Origin: Geodermatophilus ruber
GTDB taxonomy: Bacteria; Actinomycetota; Actinomycetes; Mycobacteriales; Geodermatophilaceae
NCBI RefSeq assembly: GCF_900114385.1
Contig: NZ_FOSW01000003.1
Coordinates: forward strand, 310,001-374,000
Length of the DNA: 64,000 bases
Direction: 5' to 3'
The translations under genes and the position numbers were made by a program. This document shows, piece by piece, positions 9,035-15,676 of the stretch. The notes under the pieces are model-generated. The model had not been told where the DNA came from. It saw only the letters and a list, made by a program, of their open reading frames with translations, and did no database searches. Position 1 is the first letter of the stretch. Every line of letters begins with the position of its first letter.

Positions 9035-9158
9035 GATCGCCGATCTGCGGGCCGCGCTCGCCGGCCGGTTGGTCGTGTGCGTGACGCACGACGACCTCGA
9101 GCAACCCGGGGACACCGTCGTCCGCCTGGACCGGGAGGCGGCGCGACTGGCCGGCTGA
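9035..9158 (+). pseudogene. C-terminal fragment of a CydC-type ABC transporter ATPase
   Basis: The frame ends ALIADLRAALAGRLVVCVTHDD, a few residues, then GDTVVRLD, which matches the region after the Walker B motif (H-loop histidine in VTHD) of CydC/CydD ATPase domains. Everything upstream in this frame is non-homologous. It is a stranded 3' end of about 40 codons. Confidence 0.5.
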
Positions 9159-9245
9159 ACCCGGTCGCGCGGGCGGCATCATGGACCGCGGGCAGACCAC
9201 ACCGCAGGCACGCGGCTTCCCCGGCGCCCGGTCGTGGAGGCGACG

Positions 9246-10325
9246 ATGGCAGACGCTGCCGCACCGGCCGTCGTCGTCGGGGTCGTGGCTGCACCTGGGG
9301 CCGCGGCCGACGTGGGGCAGCACCTCGTGGCCGACCTGACCGACGACCTCGCCGACCAACTGCCCACGGTGGCCTGGAAGATCGCCTATGCCGAGGACGG
9401 GCTGGTCCAGCCACCGGCTGACGACGCCGAACTGGTCGCGGCGGCCCGGAAACTCCTGCTCGCCGAGGACTGGGATCTCGCGGTCTGCCTGACCGACCTG
9501 CCGCTCGCGTCGTCGGGCCGGCCGGTGGTCGCGCACGCCAGTCCTGTGCATGGCGTCGCCCTGATCTCGGTGCCCGCCCTCGGCCCCGTCGGCCTCCGAC
9601 GCCGCACACGCACCACCGCGATGGCCCTGATCCGGACGCTGGCCGGGGAGACCGACGAGGAGCCCGGCGCGGAAGAGCCGCCGTCCGGACCCCTCGGACG
9701 GCGCCTGCGCGAGCTCGCCGCCGAGCCCGACGCCGAGGACGTGTCCGAGGGCGCCTGGTTCACCGCCCGCGTGCTCTCGGGCAACCTCCGACTGCTGCTG
9801 GGCATGGTGCGGGCCAACCGGCCGTGGCGGCTTGCCACGCGGTTGTCCCGGGCGTTGACCGCGACGATCGCGGCCGGTGTGTTCGCCCTCGTGACCTCCG
9901 ACATCTGGCGGCTGGCCGACACCCTGGGGTGGGCGCGGATGACGGCGGTCGCGGTCGGCTCGGTGCTCGCCATCGGCGTGACGCTGATCGTCGGTGCCGA
10001 GCTCTGGGAACGGTCCACCGATCCACGGGTGCGCAAGCAGGTGGCGTTGTTCAACCTCGCGACCACCGCGACCGTCGCCATCGGTGTGGTCTCGCTGTAC
10101 GCGGCCCTGTTCGTGCTGGCGCTACCGATTGCGCTGCTGCTCGTCGCGCCGGGCCTGTTCGCCGACGCCCTCGGCCACGCCGTGGGAGTCGGGGACTATC
10201 TCGAACTGGCGTGGCTCACCAGCTCGCTGGCCACCGTCGGAGGTGCCCTCGGCGCAGGGCTGGAGACCGACGAGGCGGTGCGCGAGGCCGCCTACACCTA
10301 CCGGCCCAACACCCCCGCGGAGTGA
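9246..10325 (+). CDS. conserved hypothetical membrane protein
   Basis: The protein has 359 residues. The ATG at 9246 is used because GGAGG lies 7 bases before it. The N-terminal 150 residues are soluble, mixed alpha/beta (VVVGVVAAPGAAADVGQHLV, WKIAYAEDG, WDLAVCLTDLPL) and include a repeated-strand look. After an acidic linker (about 140-165) come four or five membrane segments (ALTATIAAGVFALVTSDIW, AVAVGSVLAIGVTLIVGAEL, ATVAIGVVSLYAALFVLALP with the following hydrophobic run, and the segment near AWLTSSLATVGGALGAGL). I do not recognise a named family; a soluble sensor joined to a membrane domain fits. It is monocistronic, followed by a structured non-coding stretch. Confidence 0.75.
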   Translation: MADAAAPAVVVGVVAAPGAAADVGQHLVADLTDDLADQLPTVAWKIAYAEDGLVQPPADDAELVAAARKLLLAEDWDLAVCLTDLPLASSGRPVVAHASPVHGVALISVPALGPVGLRRRTRTTAMALIRTLAGETDEEPGAEEPPSGPLGRRLRELAAEPDAEDVSEGAWFTARVLSGNLRLLLGMVRANRPWRLATRLSRALTATIAAGVFALVTSDIWRLADTLGWARMTAVAVGSVLAIGVTLIVGAELWERSTDPRVRKQVALFNLATTATVAIGVVSLYAALFVLALPIALLLVAPGLFADALGHAVGVGDYLELAWLTSSLATVGGALGAGLETDEAVREAAYTYRPNTPAE

Positions 10326-10589
10326 GGCCCGTCGGTCAGGACGCCGGGACCTCGACCGGTATCCCCGGTCCGAGCCGCGCCCCCTGGAGCAGCTCCAGGC
10401 GGCGGGGGAAGCCGCCAGGTCCAGCCCCGCGCTGCGAACGTCGGGGCGAGCAGCTGCGCGGCGTCGGCGGCCAGCGCGTCGAACTGCGCGGCGCTGGGCG
10501 GGGTGAGTGTGCGGTGTTCGGTCACGGCGAGGCACCGTCCAAGCCCTCACCAGGGTCGGCAATCGCGGCCGGGCGGTCAGGACGCCGAT

Positions 10590-10715
10590 TGGCGCTCCCA
10601 AGAGTTGCGTGTGCCGATAGCTGCGTCTGCCAATCTGCCGGAGGTTGGCAACGCGCAACTCCCGAATGGCAAGCGCAACAGTTGGCAGCTCAGACAACTC
10701 TGAGCGTGCCAATCA
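10590..10715. other. structured low-GC element with nested inverted repeats
   Basis: This stretch is noticeably less GC-rich than its surroundings. It has an outer pair 10602-10609/10654-10661 (GAGTTGCG with CGCAACTC) and an inner pair 10628-10633/10645-10650 (TGCCAA with TTGGCA). A second hairpin spans 10682-10712: TTGGCA-GCTCAGA, loop CAAC, TCTGAGC-G-TGCCAA. It could be the terminator of the preceding gene, a small RNA, or a recombination or binding site. Confidence 0.5.
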
Positions 10716-11218
10716 CCTGCAACTGCTCATCATGAGCCCGAGCGCCAGTGGCATCGCGTCGAGGTAGGTGCCTCGCCGGCGCAAGCCCCCGGTGGCGGCA
10801 GGAACACCCGAGACAGCGCGGAGTACGACAAGGGGGCCGCTCCCCCGCTGCGGCGCAGCCCACGTCCACGGCGCACCATGCCTCGGACGTTGCCGCGCTC
10901 CAGCGGCTGCTGGCTGCGACTGCGCCCACCGGGACGGTCCGGTCGAGTCGGCCGAGGCCCAACCCCGCTCCCCCGGCCAACCCGGCCGCCCGCGGCGCCA
11001 GCGCCGACTCCTCTACCCATCCCGCCGCGGGCCGGTGCCGGTGAGCAGGCGCCCTGCGGCGCGCTCACCCTGGCCGCCGTCGCCTCCGGCAACAGCCGGC
11101 CCGGCGGCCTCCCGGCAGTCGACCTGCCCAGATAGAAGTCCGGCGCGGCGCTTCCCTCGACGAGGGGGATCGAGCCCCCGGCCGCCGTGTGGGTGGGACG
11201 GGCCACGGTCCACCCGGC
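10716..11218. other. interval without a clear gene
   Basis: A minus-strand frame (10730-11206) contains SIPLVEGSAAPDFYLGR but otherwise looks random. The 17-base stretch GGGCCACGGTCCACCCG at 11200-11216 is repeated inside the next gene near 11630-11646, hinting at a partial duplication. No gene is called. Confidence 0.3.
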
Positions 11219-11788
11219 TCAGGGGGCGTCCGGCAGGCGGTAGCCCCGGCTCCCGGCTCGAGCTCGAACTTCCGCCAGATCCAGCCGCCCGGCGGCGAGG
11301 TCGGCCCGCACCCGAAGCGGGTCCAGTCCGGCGGCGTACGCCACCGCGGCGACCTCGGCCGGTATTCCGGTCCACGCGAACCGCAGCTCCTCGACCATCC
11401 CGACGTACCCGAAGAGCTCGCGCTCGCCGCGCCTCCGCTCGATCGTCTGCGCCAGGTAGGGCAGCGGTTCGACGGCGAGCACCTCCAGCCACGGCACCGC
11501 ATCGGCCCATGGCATCCGGTACACGACGGTCTCTTCCGCAGACTCGACCAGCGGCACCCGCCGGGCCTCGGCGTCCGATCCCTGCACGGCCGCTGCCCGG
11601 GCCAGGATCCGCCCGACATGGGCGTACCGGGCCACGGTCCACCCGGCCCGGTCCAGCCACGCCGCCTTGGGCCCGGGGATCGGCTCCCCGCACGCCTGCA
11701 CCCGCGCCGCGATCAGCGCGGCCACCCGCTCGGCTGCCGCGGCGGCTTCCGGAGCGGCACGGTGGGGAAGGGGGCTGGGAGGAGTCAT
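11219..11788 (-). CDS. hypothetical protein
   Basis: The product has 189 residues from the ATG at 11788, with CGAGGG just upstream. It is soluble and rich in Ala, Arg and Glu, with regular helical segments (AAAAAERVAALIAARVQA, VARYAHVGRILARAAAV, VAAVAYAAGLDPLRVRADL) and a VVYRMPWADAVPWLEVL stretch. The final 60 residues look like a small helical DNA- or protein-binding unit. I recognise no family. Third-position GC bias supports coding. An upstream extension to 11926 is possible but low-complexity. Confidence 0.5.
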   Translation of the reverse strand: MTPPSPLPHRAAPEAAAAAERVAALIAARVQACGEPIPGPKAAWLDRAGWTVARYAHVGRILARAAAVQGSDAEARRVPLVESAEETVVYRMPWADAVPWLEVLAVEPLPYLAQTIERRRGERELFGYVGMVEELRFAWTGIPAEVAAVAYAAGLDPLRVRADLAAGRLDLAEVRARAGSRGYRLPDAP

Positions 11789-12065
11789 CCCTCGAGGGTG
11801 GCACCGGCCATCACCCGCCGAGGTGAGCCACTTACGGACAGTGCCAGGTTCGATTCGTGGTCCCGCGGATGTTCGAGCAGGTCCACGGTTCAGCCGCCGA
11901 GCAGCAGGCGAGGCGGCACCGGTCACGCAGCGTCGCGGAAGTGACCAGGGTCATGGGGGCAGCAGTCCCAGTCGCTGCTGTTTCCGGGCCGGCCCTCAGC
12001 CTGGTGGCGGTCGCGAGCACCGAGGTCGGGCCGGCCGCCTGCATCCTCAGTTGGCCGCTTCCGTG
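11789..12065. other. intergenic region
   Basis: A short plus-strand frame (11944-12060) reads VMGAAVPVAAVSGPALSLVAVASTEVG, a hydrophobic stretch that could be a decayed signal or membrane segment. No supported gene. Confidence 0.3.
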
Positions 12066-12161
12066 GCGTCCCCCCGAGCGCGCAGGCTCGGGGGGACGCG
12101 GTCAGCAGCAGGGGGACCCCGGTCAGTCGAACGAAGAGGCCTGGGCCTGGAGCTCCTCGAG
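12066..12161 (-). repeat. duplicated 3' end and terminator of the MBL lactonase gene
   Basis: These 96 bases match 58786-58884 almost base for base: the last coding part (LEELQAQASSFD), the stop, and the following hairpin. Here the hairpin arms (12066-12079 with 12086-12099) are a perfect 14-bp pair. At 58 kb two extra bases on each side also pair, so the stem is kept by matching changes. Confidence 0.8.
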
Positions 12162-12641
12162 GTCATCACAGGGCGTGGCGTGTGCGTATGCAGCGTGTCG
12201 CCCCTCGGACACTCCCCGGTGGGACCCCGTCCCCCCGATCACGCCGGTGATCCCCCGGCCCGTGGCCGCGCCGCCAGAGGGCGCTGGGATCCGAGCTCCC
12301 CCCGGCCACCGCACCGCGGACAGGTCGACCGCTCGCTCCCCCGCCATCGGTTTGCGGGTCGTGACCCCGGACCCGGATGCCGGGGTTGGGCCTCTCGCCG
12401 GCGGTGCCACGCTCGCCTGCGCGGTCCGGGCCCGCCGACGCAGGACCAGCAGCAGGCCGGCAGGGATGGCTGCGACCGGCATGACGAGACCGAGCAGGAC
12501 GAACCCACAGGCGCCCAGCACGCCCTCCGCCGCCCGCACCACCGGGCGCGGCCCCCGGTCCACCGCCGGTGCGCCGCCCGCACCGATCTGCCGTTCCTCG
12601 GGGGCCCGCGTGGCCGGCGGGCGCCCGGTCGTGGTGACCAT
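12123..12641 (-). CDS. small membrane protein with a rebuilt C-terminus
   Basis: The product has 172 residues. The first 80 include one or two membrane segments (GVLGACGFVLLGLVMPVAAI, then PAGLLLVLRRRAR), ending in a stop-transfer basic cluster. The part after about residue 135 is encoded by polar repeat copy B, and the last dozen residues (LEELQAQASSFD) are copied from the lactonase gene at 58.8 kb. The original end was therefore replaced by a repeat plus a foreign tail and terminator. The N-terminal part may still be functional. No family recognised. Confidence 0.5.
   Translation of the reverse strand: MVTTTGRPPATRAPEERQIGAGGAPAVDRGPRPVVRAAEGVLGACGFVLLGLVMPVAAIPAGLLLVLRRRARTAQASVAPPARGPTPASGSGVTTRKPMAGERAVDLSAVRWPGGARIPAPSGGAATGRGITGVIGGTGSHRGVSEGRHAAYAHATPCDDLEELQAQASSFD
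12180..12230 (+). repeat. polar intergenic repeat, copy B
   Basis: It reads GTGTGCGTATGCAGCGTGTC, then GCCCCTCGGACACTCCCCGG and GTGGGACC. It contains the inverted pair GTGTC/GACAC. It lies inside the C-terminal coding part of the small membrane gene, 18 bases from the junction with the duplicated lactonase tail. Confidence 0.7.
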
Positions 12642-12994
12642 CTCGCGGCTCCCCTCCTCGACGGGAGCCCCACCGTCAGGTCATCCTGGCGACGGATCAG
12701 GGGCACCCTGCTCTCCCACGCTCCACGGGCGGCGCCCCGCTGACCTCACCCCGGCGGGATGGCCTGCTGCGTCCCTGGTGCTCCACCGCCTGAACCGGCG
12801 CGATGTCGGGTCGGTGCACGCGGCGGGTCGCCCCCCGGAACGGCGTGCCGCACTCCGACGACCCGCAGTCGAGCCGGCCGCGCCCGGCGCGAAGCGGTGA
12901 GGGCCCGGCTGCGGGTCCCACGCTCCCGCAGGACGGCACGGCTGAGGGGGGTCGGACGAGGACGAGGCCCGAGGACGGAGGCATGCCGCGGGTC
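12642..12994. other. intergenic region before the formate dehydrogenase operon
   Basis: No supported gene. Short frames on both strands (12697-12984 minus; 12803-12997 plus) have composition-driven translations. The region ends in the operon promoter. Confidence 0.3.
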
Positions 12995-13006
12995 TAGCAT
13001 CCCCTC
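12995..13006 (+). promoter_or_regulatory. leaderless promoter of the MobA-MoaD/AOR/FDH operon
   Basis: TAGCAT (12995-13000) is a good actinobacterial -10 box. It ends 6 bases before the ATG at 13007, which puts the likely transcription start on the start codon itself. There is no ribosome-binding site, as expected for a leaderless transcript. Confidence 0.55.
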
Positions 13007-13855
13007 ATGGCCGAGCGGAGAGCCGGCGTGGTGCTCGCGGGCGGGCGCTCTTCCCGCATGGGTTCTCCCAAGTCAGCCCTGGAGTGGTACGGCTCGACCC
13101 TGCTGCGCCGGACGGTGTCGATCGTCGCCCGCGCCATCGCGGGCCCGGTCGTCGTGGTGCGCGCCCCCGGGCAGGAGCTGCCCGACCTTCCTCCGGACAC
13201 CGAGATCCGTCAGGACCCGTACGAGGGCCGCGGACCGCTGCAGGGGATCGCCGTCGGGCTCGCGGCGCTGGCCGAGCGGGCCGACGTGGCCTTCATCTGC
13301 TCCACCGACCTGCCGTTCCTGCACCCGGCGTTCATCCACGCCGTCCTGGGTGCCGTGGGCCCGGACGTCGACGTCGCGCTGCCCGTGGCTCGCGGGTATC
13401 CCCAACCGCTGGCCGCGGCCTACCGCACCAGCCTGGCCCCGCTGGTCGAGAGCCTCCTGGCTGCCGACCGGCTCCGGCCCGCGTTCCTGTTCGAGAAGTG
13501 CCGGGTCGTCCGCCTCGACGACGCCGCGCTGCGGACCGATCCGCAGGTGGCGGCGCTGGACCCCGACCTCGACTCCGTGGTGAACGTCAACGAGCCGGGC
13601 GAGTACGAGGTGGCGCGGGCCCGCCCCGAGCCGGCCGTCACCGTCGAGTGCTTCGGGTCGGCTGCCGGCCGCCGGGGCAGCGGCCCGCACGCCGTGCGCG
13701 CGGCCACGCTGGCCCGGGCCGCGGCCGCGATCTCGCTGTCCCTGGACCGGCACGTGCTCGCGGCGCTCAACGGTGAGCAGATCACCCGCGACGACCATCT
13801 GCCCCTGACCGCCGGCGACACCGTGGCGTTCATCTCCTCGGACGCCGGGGGGTGA
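13007..13855 (+). CDS. MobA-like molybdenum cofactor guanylyltransferase fused to a MoaD/ThiS-like domain
   Basis: The protein has 282 residues in two parts. Residues 1 to about 205 are a MobA nucleotidyltransferase (VVLAGGRSSRMGSPKSALEW, FICSTDLPFL, VNVNEPGEYE), which adds GMP to molybdopterin for bis-MGD enzymes. Residues about 208-282 form a MoaD/ThiS-like beta-grasp fold (VTVECFGSAAGRRG, HVLAALNGEQITRDDHL) ending exactly in Gly-Gly, the C-terminus that is thiocarboxylated for sulfur transfer to molybdopterin. It is the first gene of a six-gene operon; the next gene starts 4 bases after its stop. Known MobA and MoaD are usually separate. The fusion suggests operon-dedicated sulfuration plus guanylation. 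Confidence 0.85.
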   Translation: MAERRAGVVLAGGRSSRMGSPKSALEWYGSTLLRRTVSIVARAIAGPVVVVRAPGQELPDLPPDTEIRQDPYEGRGPLQGIAVGLAALAERADVAFICSTDLPFLHPAFIHAVLGAVGPDVDVALPVARGYPQPLAAAYRTSLAPLVESLLAADRLRPAFLFEKCRVVRLDDAALRTDPQVAALDPDLDSVVNVNEPGEYEVARARPEPAVTVECFGSAAGRRGSGPHAVRAATLARAAAAISLSLDRHVLAALNGEQITRDDHLPLTAGDTVAFISSDAGG

Positions 13856-13859
13856 CGCG

Positions 13860-15662
13860 GTGCCGGGCGGCTACTTCGGCCGAGCGCTCCTCGTCGACGT
13901 GACGGGTGGCCGGGCTTCGTCCCTGGCGCTGCCCGAGCCGGTGCTGCGCGGCTACCTCGGTGGCGCCGGGCTGGGCACCTGGCTGCTGCACCGGCTGGCC
14001 CCGGCCAGGGTGGACCCGCTGGCGCCGGAGGCGCCCCTGGCCTTCGTGTTCTCCCCGCTGGTGGGTACCCCCCTGACGACCAGCGCGAAGTTCGCCGTGG
14101 TCGCCAAGTCACCGCTGACGGGGATGCTCAACGACGCGCTGGCCTCCAGCCACTTCGCGATCTCCGGCAAGCTCACCGGGCACGACGCGATCGTGGTGCG
14201 CGGGCGCTGCGCCCGGCCGTCGGTGCTGCTGGTCGACGGCGCCGGCGCCCGCCTCGTGGACGCCGCCGACGTGTGGGGGCTGCCGGCCGCCGACGCCGAG
14301 CGCGAGCTCGTGGCCCGGCTGGGCCGCGGCTGGCGGGTCGCCGCGATCGGCCCGGCCGGGGAACGGGGGGTCCGGTACGCGACCCTCTCCCACGACGGGC
14401 GGCATGCCGGCCGCGGCGGCCTCGGCGCTGTGCTGGGCGCGAAGAACGTCAAGGCGGTGGCGGTCCACGCCGCCACGAAGGTCGCGCCGGCCGACCCGGC
14501 GGCCGTCCTCGCCGCGGCGCGGGACCTGCGGGCCCGGTCCTTCGGCCCGGCCACCGCGAAGTACCGGGAGCTGGGCACGCTGGCCAACCTGCTGACGTTC
14601 AACGCGATCAACACCCTGCCGACCCGCAACTTCACCGCCGCCACCTTCGCCGAGGCGCCCCGGCTCGCCGCGGAGGACCTCGCCGAGATGCGCCGCGTGG
14701 CCCGCAACAGCTGCGCCTCCTGCACGATCGGCTGCGAGCACGTGTACCGGGCCGGCGGCGGGAAGTCGGCCAGGGTCGAGTACGAGAACGTCTTCGCGCT
14801 GGGCCCGCTGTGCGGCGTCTCCGACCCCGACGCCGTGCTCACCGCCAGCGCCCGCTGCGACGAGCTGGGGATCGACACGATCTCCGCCGGCGGCACCGTC
14901 GCCTGGGCGATGGAATGCGCCGAACGGGGTCTGCTGGACGCGCCGTGGCTGCGGTTCGGCGACGGCGCCGCGCTGCTGCGTGCGCTGGACGAGATCGGCC
15001 GGCGCGACGGGCTGGGCGCGCTCCTGGCCGAGGGGTCGCGGCGGGCCGCCGCGGTGGTCGGCCGCGGTTCGGCCGGGTTCGCCCTGCAGGTCAAGGGGCT
15101 GGAGCTGCCCGGCTACGAGCCGCGCACGCTGCAGGCGATGGCGCTCGGGCTGGCCGTGAACGCCCGCGGGGCCGACCACAACCGCTCCGGCGCCTACGAG
15201 GCCGACCTCTCCGGCGATCTGGACCGGTTCGCCGGTGGGGAGGCGCACGTCCGCGCGACCGTCGAGACCGAGGACCGCGCCGCGGTCATGGACTCGCTGA
15301 TCCTCTGCAAGTTCCTGCGCGGGGTCTTCACCGACCCCTTCGCGGAGTGGGCCGGCCTGCTGCGCACGGTCACGGGCTGGGACGTCGACGCCACCGAGCT
15401 GCAGGCCACCGCGCGGCGGATCGTCCTGGCCAAGCGGATGTTCAACCTCCGGGAGGGCTGGACCCCCGCCGACGACTGGCTGCCGGCCCGGCTCCTGGAG
15501 GAGCCGCTGACGCTCCGGTCGGGGCGGGTGGCGAGCCTGTCCCCGGCCACCCTGCGCGCCATGGTCGACGGCTACTGGGCCGCCCGCGGGCTGGACCGGG
15601 ACGGCCGCCCGACCTCGGAGTGCGCCGTCGACCTCCTGCTGACCGAAGCGGTCGCGACCTAG
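13860..15662 (+). CDS. aldehyde:ferredoxin oxidoreductase (AOR) family protein
   Basis: The enzyme has 600 residues from the GTG at 13860 and carries the three AOR domains. The N-terminal domain (GRALLVDVTGG, GGAGLGTWLL, SPLTG) binds the bis-pterin. The [4Fe-4S] ligands are C285, C288 and C292 (CASCTIGC) and C483 (DSLILCKFL). The family normally carries tungsten and oxidises aldehydes to acids, or runs in reverse. AOR is commonest in anaerobes; in Aromatoleum a NAD-linked AOR operon also carries MoaD- and MoeA-like genes, as here. No separate electron-transfer FeS subunit is present, so the NuoEF-like protein downstream may serve both this enzyme and the formate dehydrogenase. Substrate unknown. 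Confidence 0.9.
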   Translation: MPGGYFGRALLVDVTGGRASSLALPEPVLRGYLGGAGLGTWLLHRLAPARVDPLAPEAPLAFVFSPLVGTPLTTSAKFAVVAKSPLTGMLNDALASSHFAISGKLTGHDAIVVRGRCARPSVLLVDGAGARLVDAADVWGLPAADAERELVARLGRGWRVAAIGPAGERGVRYATLSHDGRHAGRGGLGAVLGAKNVKAVAVHAATKVAPADPAAVLAAARDLRARSFGPATAKYRELGTLANLLTFNAINTLPTRNFTAATFAEAPRLAAEDLAEMRRVARNSCASCTIGCEHVYRAGGGKSARVEYENVFALGPLCGVSDPDAVLTASARCDELGIDTISAGGTVAWAMECAERGLLDAPWLRFGDGAALLRALDEIGRRDGLGALLAEGSRRAAAVVGRGSAGFALQVKGLELPGYEPRTLQAMALGLAVNARGADHNRSGAYEADLSGDLDRFAGGEAHVRATVETEDRAAVMDSLILCKFLRGVFTDPFAEWAGLLRTVTGWDVDATELQATARRIVLAKRMFNLREGWTPADDWLPARLLEEPLTLRSGRVASLSPATLRAMVDGYWAARGLDRDGRPTSECAVDLLLTEAVAT

Positions 15663-15676
15663 GGAGAAGGACCGAG

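Noticed and set aside
10590-10715. CRISPR-like array
   Set aside because: The repeated boxes are 6-8 bases and unevenly spaced, with no constant repeat or spacer lengths and no cas genes.
12697-12997. Small frames on both strands before the operon
   Set aside because: Neither shows a domain, a good ribosome-binding site, or a composition distinct from its shadow.
14273-15676. N-terminal extension of the formate dehydrogenase frame through the AOR gene
   Set aside because: The open frame exists only because stops are rare; the ferredoxin domain and ribosome-binding site place the start at 15677.
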